From positions 930,001 through 994,000 of the forward strand of contig JAHCBC010000002.1 of assembly GCA_019634595.1 (NCBI GenBank): a DNA stretch of 64,000 nt, read 5' to 3'. Position 1 is the stretch's first letter, and each line of letters starts with the position of its first letter. Made by a program: the position numbers and the translations under genes. This DNA comes from Akkermansiaceae bacterium (GTDB lineage: Bacteria > Verrucomicrobiota > Verrucomicrobiia > Verrucomicrobiales > Akkermansiaceae). The notes below the pieces were generated by a model. The model worked only from the letters and a program-made list of their open reading frames with translations. It had not been told where the DNA came from and made no database searches. Of this stretch, positions 15,867-24,237 are shown in pieces.

Positions 15867-16562
15867 ATGCCCTATACCGTCCAATTTGAAATCAGCGGAC
15901 CTGCGGCAATGTTTGCACGTCCGGACACCGGGTCGACTCCGATAAGTTATTCTATTCCAACGTGGAGTGCATGCAAGTCTATCTTTGAAAGTGTGGCGAG
16001 AGGTTTTTTTTCGCGCGGAGGGCAACCTGCGGCGATCTTTTCTGCCACCGAAATTGAGATCTGGCAGCCGGTCAGGTTTGAGAAATACGTCACGAACTAC
16101 CGCGGGCCATTAAGGAAGTCCGCCCAGATGGAAAAGAATGCTTCCTACCAGCTTCCGTCCACCATTTTGGTTGATGCATGCTTCCGAGTTACCGGAGAAT
16201 GCATTCGCGTGCCCGGAGTGGCGGATGAATCAAATAATGCCCCCCATGCGCTGAAGGAAATGTTTGAACGTCGGCTCGCTCAGGGGCGGAGCAAGTATTC
16301 CGCAAGCTTGGGGTGGAAAGAATTTGTGCCGAGCTACTTTGGTCCATTCAGGGATGCGGTGCGGATGGGGGCGGACTACCGGCTCCAAGAGGACTTTCAC
16401 GAAGATATTCCAGCCTACCTTATGAACATGTGGGATGCTCCGTCCCAAGGAAAGTATGGCCCCGTTTTTCGGCCGCTACAGATCAAGTCAGGTATCGCCA
16501 GGCTACCCCAGGTAATTGTCAGGAACGGTAAACTCGATGTAGAGAGGAACCACTCATGCTGA
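15867..16562 (+). CDS. cas5c: Cas5c (Cas5d), crRNA-processing Cascade subunit
   Basis: This 231-residue RAMP protein has an N-terminus (YTVQFEISGPAAMFARPDTGS) typical of Cas5c, whose homologues start with an EISG...F.RP strand-loop. In type I-C, which lacks Cas6, Cas5c cuts the repeat at the stem base to give the 11-nt 5' handle and stays in Cascade. No cas6 is present here, consistent with that role. There is no Shine-Dalgarno sequence before the ATG; the AT-rich stretch TTATTAATCAAAAA precedes it. The gene overlaps cas8c by 7 nt. The promoter region upstream contains the self-target described at 15751-15787. Confidence 0.92.
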   Translation: MPYTVQFEISGPAAMFARPDTGSTPISYSIPTWSACKSIFESVARGFFSRGGQPAAIFSATEIEIWQPVRFEKYVTNYRGPLRKSAQMEKNASYQLPSTILVDACFRVTGECIRVPGVADESNNAPHALKEMFERRLAQGRSKYSASLGWKEFVPSYFGPFRDAVRMGADYRLQEDFHEDIPAYLMNMWDAPSQGKYGPVFRPLQIKSGIARLPQVIVRNGKLDVERNHSC

Positions 16563-18745
16563 ACGAACTGTATTTGCTGGCACTCAATCTTAAGAGTAGC
16601 GGAGTGGAGCAGGAGCCGGTGCATGTCGATTTCGGAGAGCCAGGACTTTCCTCCTATCAAAACTTCCACATCGCTCTGGAGGCTCCTGGGAGGATCGCCT
16701 TCGCAAGGCCTCTTGAAACCCCAGAATCTTTCTGGACCCTCAAGAAGGGGAATTTCAAATTCTTTCCCGCAGTCCGGCTTTCATCGCCGTTAGTGGATCT
16801 TCCGCCTGACGCCCCCCAGAGGGCTGACTTTAAAAAAACCACTGGCGAGGTGCTTTACAGATTACTTGAGGAAACGCCGTTGTCGCTGAACGAGTTCGAG
16901 TTTAAAAGCGAACGGGAGCAGGCGAGAAGGATACTCGCTTGGAAACATAAAGACAGTGAGAGCCTTGGAATTCTCAAGGACTTTGCAACGGCATTTGATG
17001 GGTTGGCCTCAAAGCCCCGGGAGTTTTCGCGACAGTTGGTCGACGCGCTTTCCCATACCTTGCAAGGTAATTTGGACGAGAGGGCGCTGAAGGCCTGTGA
17101 GGCACTGCTATGTGGACTACTCAAAGAGTCAAAGAATAAAACCCTGATGGTAGAAGCGAGGGTCCAACTCATATTTGACTGGCTTCCTGAAAATAAGCTG
17201 TCCGGAGTGTTGTATTCCCCTAGAATCAGGCGGTTGGCTTTGGATTGCCTGAATTCCGAAGAAGCTTCCTCACACAAAAAGGCACCTATCCAACAGTTCG
17301 AGTGCGCGCTGGAGAAGGAGGGGGAAATGTCTCCTATCTCCGGGCCGTTTCCGGATTGGGCCGCCCAACCCGTGATCGCGAAGGCGTTCAAGCCGTTTTC
17401 GAAATTTTCAGATGCGTCCTGCAATTTTCGCTATGGAAGGGCAGATAGTGAAGGATTTCCGATAGGGGAGAAAACGGCGAAAGCTCTAATTTCCGCCGGC
17501 AATTTCATCACTTCACGGGAGAAGATGGGAAAAAATTGGCGTCCACTTAAGAATGGCAGATTTGAGGAGAGGAATAAGAAGAAGGCGGAAGCTTCAGATG
17601 TTTTGATCGCAGTCCCGCTCTATCCTCATGCGGATTTCGCCACAGTGTCAATTTTGGCGGCACCAATGAGGGCCGATGAAGAGGAGAAAGAAGACGATGT
17701 GCCTTCCGCCGGCAAAGCGAAGGCGCGCTGGGTGGAGTTTCGCCAGATGGCGGAAAGTTATCTGCAGGCACTGGAGAAAAAAGCGGATGAGGAGGATCTC
17801 TCTTCGAGCTACATCAGCTTCCTGCTACTCCGCCAGATTTCTCCCGGCCAGGTCCAATTGGCTTACTCTGCGGCGCCCAGCAGAGAGCATCTTGCGGAGT
17901 GCATCAGAGAATGGCTGAGGGCCGGGGAAAATCTACCGCCATCGCTGCGTGTGCCGCTGCCTTCGGCCAAAGCGCCTTCAGGGATAGGGTCGTTTCCCCC
18001 TGCCATCCTTTATCCGGAGCAGGCTATCAGTAGCTTCCCCTATCAGTGGATGAGGGACGGTTTCGAGAGTTCGCCAGTCCAGGCTCCCCCCGTAGGGCGG
18101 CTCCTTGATCTTTTTTTCCTGAAGGACAGAACAACCGGAGACACTGCAAGGGAGTTGCTGGACGAGCTTTTTCCAAGAATCGCTCCTCTCCTTGTTGCTA
18201 TGGGAAATGCACTGCACAGGGTGGATCAAGATGGAGGAGAGTTGCGGGAGTTCGTCCTGAAGCACTCCAAGTCCCAGCCGAGTCCGTGCTATCATTTTGC
18301 GCGCACGCTGTCACTTCTCGGACTTCTTCTCCATCACCTTAACCAAAAACGCGAAAATTACATGAACAGCACTCCATTTGAAATCGGCAAACTTCTTGCC
18401 ATCATGGACTATCTCCATACATGTTATTGTATGGTGGTACGCGACGGTGACATTCCACCCTCATTGATTGGTAACGGATTGCTCGGCCGGTCGGCGGATT
18501 CTCCGGAAGAAGCCTTTGCCGAACTTCAGGAACGGAGCAGGATCTACATCGGATGGGCGCGATCAGTGACCCCGGGGAAGCTTGATGGAGTGAAGAAAAA
18601 GGCTGCGGAAGATGCTGTCGTTCTCCTGAAATTGGCTGATCCACTCTGTAATTCCCTGCATGAGGGTGAATTCTCTGAAGCTATGAATTCCGCAGAAAAA
18701 GCACATCTGTTTCTAGGTTATCTCTCCTTCTCTATGGGGAACTGA
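16556..18745 (+). CDS. cas8c: Cas8c (Csd1), large Cascade subunit, unusually long
   Basis: At 729 residues this protein is roughly 100 longer than typical Cas8c/Csd1 (about 570-620). The N-terminal half recognises the PAM; the C-terminal part is the helical small-subunit domain, recognised from NSTPFEIGKLLAIMDYLHT and the ending EKAHLFLGYLSFSMGN, which match the Csd1 C-terminal pattern. A Lys/Glu-rich insert around residues 375-430 (DEEEKEDDVPSAGKAKAR) may account for part of the extra length. GAGGA precedes the start, and the start overlaps cas5c. By eye its base composition is clearly less GC-rich than cas4-cas1-cas2. Assignment rests on position plus C-terminal similarity. Confidence 0.85.
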   Translation: MLNELYLLALNLKSSGVEQEPVHVDFGEPGLSSYQNFHIALEAPGRIAFARPLETPESFWTLKKGNFKFFPAVRLSSPLVDLPPDAPQRADFKKTTGEVLYRLLEETPLSLNEFEFKSEREQARRILAWKHKDSESLGILKDFATAFDGLASKPREFSRQLVDALSHTLQGNLDERALKACEALLCGLLKESKNKTLMVEARVQLIFDWLPENKLSGVLYSPRIRRLALDCLNSEEASSHKKAPIQQFECALEKEGEMSPISGPFPDWAAQPVIAKAFKPFSKFSDASCNFRYGRADSEGFPIGEKTAKALISAGNFITSREKMGKNWRPLKNGRFEERNKKKAEASDVLIAVPLYPHADFATVSILAAPMRADEEEKEDDVPSAGKAKARWVEFRQMAESYLQALEKKADEEDLSSSYISFLLLRQISPGQVQLAYSAAPSREHLAECIREWLRAGENLPPSLRVPLPSAKAPSGIGSFPPAILYPEQAISSFPYQWMRDGFESSPVQAPPVGRLLDLFFLKDRTTGDTARELLDELFPRIAPLLVAMGNALHRVDQDGGELREFVLKHSKSQPSPCYHFARTLSLLGLLLHHLNQKRENYMNSTPFEIGKLLAIMDYLHTCYCMVVRDGDIPPSLIGNGLLGRSADSPEEAFAELQERSRIYIGWARSVTPGKLDGVKKKAAEDAVVLLKLADPLCNSLHEGEFSEAMNSAEKAHLFLGYLSFSMGN
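18362..18745 (+). CDS. cas11c: Probable internally translated Cas11c small subunit
   Basis: Type I-C systems make the small subunit Cas11c by internal initiation inside cas8c, giving a product of about 120-130 residues. An in-frame ATG at 18362 (residue 603 of Cas8c) would give 127 residues beginning MNSTPFEIGKLLAIM, exactly at the start of the helical C-terminal domain. No good Shine-Dalgarno sequence is seen before it (GCGAAAATTAC). The call rests on the known behaviour of the subtype and on position and length; translation is not shown. Confidence 0.5.
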   Translation: MNSTPFEIGKLLAIMDYLHTCYCMVVRDGDIPPSLIGNGLLGRSADSPEEAFAELQERSRIYIGWARSVTPGKLDGVKKKAAEDAVVLLKLADPLCNSLHEGEFSEAMNSAEKAHLFLGYLSFSMGN

Positions 18746-18793
18746 GCCTGAACTACGATCGATTGATAAGATCCCATAACCACCTATTTTGCC

Positions 18794-19705
18794 ATGAGTA
18801 ATCAATCCAATGAAATCCCGCGTGTTACCGGTCTGCTGGTGATCGAAGCCCGAAATTCAAACCCCAATGGTGATCCTGACCGTGAGAGTGATCCGCGTAT
18901 GAGGTCTCACGATGGCCGCGGAATGATCAGCGATGTTTCTTTCAAACGAAAGTTGCGCGAACTTGTAATTGCGAAAGATGGCCCCGTCTGGCAAGAAATG
19001 AAATCCATGATGGGACTGGAGGACGCTGCATATGGGATCCATGTGGACCAGAATACCCGGGATAAGGCGAAATCTGCCAAGAAAGAAGGAGAGAAAAAAG
19101 ATTTGGCGGGTAATCATTGGGATGTACGGGTTTTTGGAAGCACCGCCCTTGAAGAAAAAGATAACTTCATCCGGACGGGTGTAGTGCAGTTCGGGTTGGG
19201 TGTTTCCGCAGCCAAAATCCGTATCCAACGGGACACCAACACGGTGAAAGCGAACGTTGATGCGGGTAAGAACGCCGATAGGGGAATGGCTCCACTTGGA
19301 TTCCGGGTTGTGGAACATGGTGTATATTCGATGCCCTTCATGATCAATCCAACGGCAGCGGTGAAGAGTGGCTGTGAGATCAAAGATATTGAGCTGCTTT
19401 GCCGCCTGATCCCATACGCTTATTCCCACAATATTTCGCGTGTCAGGCCGTTCGTGGAGGTGAGGCACGCGTGGTATTTCCAGCATGTCAACCGCTTGGG
19501 TTCAGCCTCTGACTTTGCCGTGATTGATTCACTCACCCCTTCAAAACCTGATCCCAAGGAACCTTCCTCGGCATGGGATGACTATGGCTATGAGGGGACG
19601 TCGGTAATTTCCCTGGCAAGGAACCGGTTCGACGGACGGTTCTCGAACTTTGGAGATCTGTGCGATCCGTCATTCATTACACAGCTGTTCAATCCTCCCC
19701 AATGA
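18794..19705 (+). CDS. cas7: Cas7 (Csd2), Cascade backbone
   Basis: This 303-residue Cas7/Csd2 family protein forms the helical backbone along the crRNA spacer. The hallmark N-terminal segment is present (VIEARNSNPNGDPDRESDPR), followed by DVSFKRKLRELV. The central GVVQFGLGVSAAKI and C-terminal SHNISRVRPFVEVRHAWYF strands complete the RAMP-like fold. Length is normal. It lies 48 bp after cas8c and overlaps cas3 by 4 nt (ATGA), so the interference genes form one operon. Confidence 0.95.
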   Translation: MSNQSNEIPRVTGLLVIEARNSNPNGDPDRESDPRMRSHDGRGMISDVSFKRKLRELVIAKDGPVWQEMKSMMGLEDAAYGIHVDQNTRDKAKSAKKEGEKKDLAGNHWDVRVFGSTALEEKDNFIRTGVVQFGLGVSAAKIRIQRDTNTVKANVDAGKNADRGMAPLGFRVVEHGVYSMPFMINPTAAVKSGCEIKDIELLCRLIPYAYSHNISRVRPFVEVRHAWYFQHVNRLGSASDFAVIDSLTPSKPDPKEPSSAWDDYGYEGTSVISLARNRFDGRFSNFGDLCDPSFITQLFNPPQ

Positions 19706-22011
19706 GAGAACCTCTTGCCCATAGCGCCAGGTTTGGCCGGGAAACGCAATCCTACGCGGCGCATGTGGGTGCTGTTCACGCCGGTGGGGTGGCACGGGGA
19801 GAGAGGATGCTGGCTTACTATCATCCATCCCGGACGTCGCCTGATGCCACCACGTTAAAGGATGTGTTGGAAAATGCCGGCTTCTTCCATGATCTCGGAA
19901 AGTTGGATCCCGGTTTCCAGGAGACTCTCCGCAACAACCATAAATCCGAAGATCATATCCGGCACGAGGATGCAGGCGTAGCTTGGCTTCTGGAAAACAG
20001 GGCACTGGAAGCGGCCGGCCTGGTTTCCGCACATCATCAGGGTTTGGTCCATTATAAGGTCCGCACGGACTCCCCGGAAAATGTAGGTGAGATCCGGGCT
20101 TCCACCTTCAGGATTGATTGTGCGAAGACTCAGACGGCGACGGCGCAGCGATTGGACGATTATCTGGCCGAGCACGAGAGATGGATGGATTCCCGGGCTG
20201 TGAAGGGAGCACTCCCAGCCGACGGGCTGACGGGCTTGACCCGAAGGCTTCTTCTTTCCTGTCTGGTGGATGCGGATCATTCGGATACGGCGGCCCACTA
20301 TGGAAACGAGGCGCTCCCCCGGCCTGTTCAAACAAGATGGCAGGAACGCCTTGAGGCATTGGATCGATATGTGGAAGCACTCCCACGACCGGATCCGGCT
20401 AGTGCGGGTGAGGGAGAGATGAAGAGGCAGGAAATCCGCGATCGTCTCTATCACGCTTGCAGGGATGCTGGGACGGCCAATCCCATGCGCCGGTGCGATG
20501 CGGTGGTGGGCTCCGGGAAGACCACCGCGGTTATGGCACACCTGCTTCAGGTAGCGGCTACCCGGAACCTCCGGCACATTATCATTGTCGTCCCATATAC
20601 GAACATCATCACTCAGACGGTAGGGGATCTCAGGGAGGCGATCTGCCTGGATGAGGAGAACCCTGAGGAGGTTGTCGCTGAGCATCACCATCAGGTGGAG
20701 TTTTCAAATGAGTCTATCCGGCACCTCTCAACCTTGTGGAGAGCACCTGTGATCGTAACCACCGCCGTACAATTTTTCGAGACTCTGGCCGCTAACAAGA
20801 CCTGCCGCCTCCGCAAACTACACGAATTGCCGGGGTCTGCTGTGTGTCTCGATGAAGCGCATGCGGCTTTGCCGGTGACACTATGGCCAATTTGCTGGAG
20901 ATGGTTGAAAGAATGGATAGAAAGGTGGGACGGTCATCTGGTCCTGGCTTCCGGGTCTCTCCCCTCATTCTGGAAAATAGATGAATTCCGTTTAATCGTG
21001 AAGGGGAAAAACCCCTCCGGCCTGGCCCAAGGCAACCCGGAGGATCTGGAGAATCTGGCGCCAGATCTCAAGCTGGAGTCTGAAACCGCGGAACATGCAC
21101 GGGTGAAGTTCCAAACGATCAATGAGCCTCTGACTCCTGATGAACTCCTAGATAGGGTAGCTGCCGCTCCGGGGCCTCGCATCCTCGTTGTGAACACTGT
21201 TCATAGTGCGGCAATGCTCGCACACAAAATGAGAGAGGAAAATCGAGGCAAGGTGGTTCATCTTTCCACCGCCCTTACACCCGCCCATCGATCAGCCATC
21301 GTGGAGAGGATCAAGCGTCTTCTGCGCACTGAGCAAGAATGGACCCTTATAGCCACCAGTCTCGTGGAGGCCGGTATGAATTTTTCATTTGCGTCAGGTT
21401 TCCGGCAACGGGCATCCGTCGCTAGTTTGATCCAACTGGGTGGCCGCGTAAACCGCCATGGCGATCGGGTGGGACATTGCTTCGTCACGGATTTTGATTT
21501 TGTGCGGAACTCCCAAACTCCCGACAATCCGGCGCTCACCCACTCCAAGGCGGCACTTTCCAGATTGTTCGAACGGAAGTGGATATCGTCCGACAAACCG
21601 GCGGATCTTTCCAAGATCTGCCTAGCCGCGATGGAGGTGGAGTTCCAGAGCGATGCTCAGAAAGAGGCGCTTGGAATGGTGGAGGCGGAATGGTTTGCCA
21701 GAAATTATCCTGAGGTCGCTGAGAAATGCCGCATCATCCAGACAGAAGCGAAAGTTGTGGTGATCGATCCCAACGTCATTGCGAGAATCAAGCGGTGGGA
21801 AAAGGTATCCTCTCTGGAAGTTTCCCGCGGCAGTGTTCAGATCTATCCACATAAGATCACGAATTTAGCGTTGAAACGTCTTTCTCGGGAGAAAGAGCCT
21901 GAGCTTTACGAATGGCCGGAAGGTTACGTATATGAACAAGATTTCCTTGGTTATATGGCGCAGTTCATCGGCACCAAGGCTTCCGATCTTCCTTCCGGGC
22001 ATTTCATCTGA
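19702..22011 (+). CDS. cas3: Cas3 nuclease-helicase (HD plus DEAH)
   Basis: This 769-residue protein starts at the ATG at 19702, which overlaps the cas7 stop; an upstream ATG at 19660 would read into cas7. The N-terminal HD nuclease has a conserved His near residue 21 (YAAHVGAVH) and HD at residues 63-64 (FFHDLGKLD). The SF2 helicase follows: Walker A VGSGKT near residue 271, DEAH at about 384 (VCLDEAHAAL), and motif VI QLGGRVNRHG near 578. Cas3 unwinds and degrades DNA bound by Cascade. In the usual type I-C order cas3 is first; here it lies between cas7 and cas4. All key residues look intact, so the system should be able to cleave. Confidence 0.95.
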   Translation: MREPLAHSARFGRETQSYAAHVGAVHAGGVARGERMLAYYHPSRTSPDATTLKDVLENAGFFHDLGKLDPGFQETLRNNHKSEDHIRHEDAGVAWLLENRALEAAGLVSAHHQGLVHYKVRTDSPENVGEIRASTFRIDCAKTQTATAQRLDDYLAEHERWMDSRAVKGALPADGLTGLTRRLLLSCLVDADHSDTAAHYGNEALPRPVQTRWQERLEALDRYVEALPRPDPASAGEGEMKRQEIRDRLYHACRDAGTANPMRRCDAVVGSGKTTAVMAHLLQVAATRNLRHIIIVVPYTNIITQTVGDLREAICLDEENPEEVVAEHHHQVEFSNESIRHLSTLWRAPVIVTTAVQFFETLAANKTCRLRKLHELPGSAVCLDEAHAALPVTLWPICWRWLKEWIERWDGHLVLASGSLPSFWKIDEFRLIVKGKNPSGLAQGNPEDLENLAPDLKLESETAEHARVKFQTINEPLTPDELLDRVAAAPGPRILVVNTVHSAAMLAHKMREENRGKVVHLSTALTPAHRSAIVERIKRLLRTEQEWTLIATSLVEAGMNFSFASGFRQRASVASLIQLGGRVNRHGDRVGHCFVTDFDFVRNSQTPDNPALTHSKAALSRLFERKWISSDKPADLSKICLAAMEVEFQSDAQKEALGMVEAEWFARNYPEVAEKCRIIQTEAKVVVIDPNVIARIKRWEKVSSLEVSRGSVQIYPHKITNLALKRLSREKEPELYEWPEGYVYEQDFLGYMAQFIGTKASDLPSGHFI

Positions 22012-22021
22012 TTTTTAAACC

Positions 22022-22660
22022 ATGTATCCGGAAGACCAGCTCATCCCGATCTCGGCATTGCAGCACTGGCTGTATTGCCCGCGGCAGTGCGCGCTGATCC
22101 ACGTGGAGCGGGTCTGGGTGGAGAACCGCTTCACGGCGGAGGGGAGGGTGATGCACGCCCGGGCGCATGATGGCCCGGATGAATCCCGGCAGGGGGTGCG
22201 GATCACGCGCGGTCTGCCGGTGCGCTCGCTGCGCCTGGGTCTCTCCGGCGAGTGTGATGTGGTGGAGTTCCACGCCGGGGGACGCATCCTCCCCGTGGAA
22301 TACAAAAGGGGGAAGCCGAAGGCCCACCGGGCGGATGAGGTGCAACTTTGTGCCCAGGCCCTGTGTCTGGAGGAAATGCGGGGTGCCACCATCTCCGGGG
22401 GCTGTCTCTACTATGGCGAGCGCCGCCGCCGGACGGAGATTGCCTTTGACGAAGAATTGCGGGAACTGGCAGCCACCACCGCGGCGGCCGTCCACGGATG
22501 TTTCGCCGATGGCATCACCCCATCGGCTGAATATGAGGCGCGGCGGTGTGATGCCTGCTCCCTCCTGGATCTTTGCCAGCCCCGCTCGCTGCGCTTCAGG
22601 CGCGGTGCCGCGGCATGGTTCAACCAGCGTCTCCGCACCAGCCTGTCGGAAGAACCATGA
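22022..22660 (+). CDS. cas4: Cas4 exonuclease, adaptation
   Basis: This 212-residue RecB-type Fe-S exonuclease trims prespacers and selects PAM-containing ends together with Cas1-Cas2. The first Cys of the iron-sulfur site is in WLYCPRQCAL near residue 19, and the C-terminal Cys cluster is in CDACSLLDLCQP near 180. The nuclease core is visible as GECDVVEFH followed by ILPVEYKRGK (Asp...Glu-x-Lys). It starts 10 bp after cas3 and overlaps cas1 by 4 nt. From here on the sequence is visibly more GC-rich than the interference genes. Confidence 0.93.
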   Translation: MYPEDQLIPISALQHWLYCPRQCALIHVERVWVENRFTAEGRVMHARAHDGPDESRQGVRITRGLPVRSLRLGLSGECDVVEFHAGGRILPVEYKRGKPKAHRADEVQLCAQALCLEEMRGATISGGCLYYGERRRRTEIAFDEELRELAATTAAAVHGCFADGITPSAEYEARRCDACSLLDLCQPRSLRFRRGAAAWFNQRLRTSLSEEP

Positions 22661-23697
22661 AACGCCACCTCAATACCCTTTTCGTCACCCTGGAAGGCTC
22701 CTATCTGCGGAAAGATGGGGCTGCGGTGGAAATCAGGCATGAGGGGGAAACGAAGCTGCGCGTGCCGTTGCACAACCTGGAGGGCATCGCGTGCTTCGGC
22801 TGGGATATCGGGGCTTCCGCCGCCCTCCTGGCCGCCTGTGCGGAAGCAGGCGTGGCACTTTCCTTCCATACCCCCCATGGCAAATTTCTTGCCGCCACCC
22901 GTGGCTTTACCTCCGGTAACATCCACCTCCGCCGGGAACAATACCGCCGTGCGGACGATGAGCCTTCTTCTGTCGCCATCGCCGCGAACATGCTGGCCGC
23001 CAAGTTGGCGAACAGCCGCCAGGTCATCATGCGCGCCGCGCGTGACCATGGCGGGAAATCTCCGGAGCGGGCCGCCGCCCTCGGGCAGGCGGCGGATCTC
23101 ATCGCCGTGAGGATCGGCCTGCTGGGGCGCGCAACAACCCTTGACTCACTCCGTGGCATCGAGGGGGATGCCGCTTCCATCTACTTCGCCGCGTTTCCCC
23201 ATCTGCTGGTGAACCACGATCCGGCAGTCGGTATTTCCGGGCGCTCCCGTCGTCCGCCGCTCGATCCCGTCAACGCCCTGCTTTCGTTTCTCTACACCCT
23301 CCTCATGCACGACTGCCGCGGCGCACTGGAGAGCTGCGGGCTGGATCCCCAGTGTGGTTTTCTCCACCGTGATCGTCCCGGACGTCCTTCGCTTGCGCTG
23401 GATCTCATGGAGGAGTTCCGTGCATTCCTCGCCGACCGGGTGGCGCTTACACTGATCAACCGGCAGCAGATCACCTCGTCCGACTTTCACACCGGGGAAT
23501 CCGGAGCGGTCCTCCTCAAGGAAGATTCGCGCAAGCAGGTGCTCGTCGCCTGGCAGGAGCGCAAACAGGATGAGATCTCCCATCCCTTTCTCGATGAGCG
23601 GGTCACCGTCGGTATGCTGCCCCACCTTCAAGCCCGTCTTCTCGCACGGCACCTGCGGGGAGATCTGGACGCCTACCCGGCGTTTCTCGCAAAATGA
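22657..23697 (+). CDS. cas1: Cas1 integrase
   Basis: This 346-residue protein starts at the ATG at 22657, overlapping the cas4 stop (ATGA); the longer frame upstream is antisense-like. The metal-binding triad of the type I Cas1 family is recognisable: Glu in LRGIEGDAASIYF near residue 168, His in GFLHRDRPGRPS near 234, and Asp/Glu in ALDLMEEFR near 250. With Cas2 it inserts new spacers at the leader end. It is 18 bp from cas2 and looks complete, so acquisition should be possible. Confidence 0.95.
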   Translation: MKRHLNTLFVTLEGSYLRKDGAAVEIRHEGETKLRVPLHNLEGIACFGWDIGASAALLAACAEAGVALSFHTPHGKFLAATRGFTSGNIHLRREQYRRADDEPSSVAIAANMLAAKLANSRQVIMRAARDHGGKSPERAAALGQAADLIAVRIGLLGRATTLDSLRGIEGDAASIYFAAFPHLLVNHDPAVGISGRSRRPPLDPVNALLSFLYTLLMHDCRGALESCGLDPQCGFLHRDRPGRPSLALDLMEEFRAFLADRVALTLINRQQITSSDFHTGESGAVLLKEDSRKQVLVAWQERKQDEISHPFLDERVTVGMLPHLQARLLARHLRGDLDAYPAFLAK

Positions 23698-23715
23698 CAT
23701 CCCTTCCCGCAGCCC

Positions 23716-24006
23716 ATGTATATCCTGATCACCTATGATGTGAGTACCACCACTCCGGCCGGGAAATCCCGGTTGCGCCGCGCCGCGAAGGCTTGTCTGG
23801 ACTATGGGCAGCGGGTACAGAATTCCGTCTTTGAGTGCAAGGTCGATCCGGCTCAACTGGTAACAATGAAGACGCGGCTTCTGGAGATCATCAACCCGGA
23901 GACCGACAGCCTGCGCTTTTATCACCTCGGGGCGAACTGGCAGCAGCGCGTCGAACATCACGGCGCGAAATCCGGCTACGACGTGAACGGGCCCCTCATC
24001 ATCTAG
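23716..24006 (+). CDS. cas2: Cas2 adaptation subunit
   Basis: This 96-residue protein has the ferredoxin-like Cas2 fold. It begins [13 protein letters not shown], with the conserved Asp after the first strand, and continues ARKACL-like [21 protein letters not shown], the usual helix plus second strand. It bridges two Cas1 dimers during integration. It is the last cas gene; the leader and array begin 231 bp downstream on the same strand. Confidence 0.95.
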   Translation: MYILITYDVSTTTPAGKSRLRRAAKACLDYGQRVQNSVFECKVDPAQLVTMKTRLLEIINPETDSLRFYHLGANWQQRVEHHGAKSGYDVNGPLII

Positions 24007-24237
24007 GCCGGACATCCAACTTTGCAGGCAGGCACCGATCAGGCGCCCGGAAAGGCAGGCGCGAACCCGAAGTGGTCATTGAATCCTCGGAGGGTTCGCG
24101 TTCATTGTAACTGCCTTCCGATCAGTTCTTTGACATCCAAAAATGATGGAAAGTGGATTTCCAGGGAGCTGGAGACGGTTGGTTTCGCGGAAACATCTGT
24201 TCTTTCCTTAGCGGCGTATGGGCTTCAGGATACCGCG
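24007..24237 (+). promoter_or_regulatory. CRISPR leader
   Basis: The 231 bp between cas2 and the first repeat contain a 9-bp perfect inverted repeat (CGCGAACCC at 24060-24068 with GGGTTCGCG at 24092-24100), possibly the cas operon terminator or a protein site. A consensus -35 hexamer TTGACA lies at 24130-24135; the -10 at 17-bp spacing is weak. Orientation follows the cas genes, and the first repeats are perfect while degenerate ones lie at the far end, which confirms this as the leader side. Confidence 0.75.

Noticed and set aside
24060..24100. Inverted repeat in the leader as a rho-independent terminator
   Set aside because: The stem is good but no T-run follows; kept only as a hairpin in the leader.
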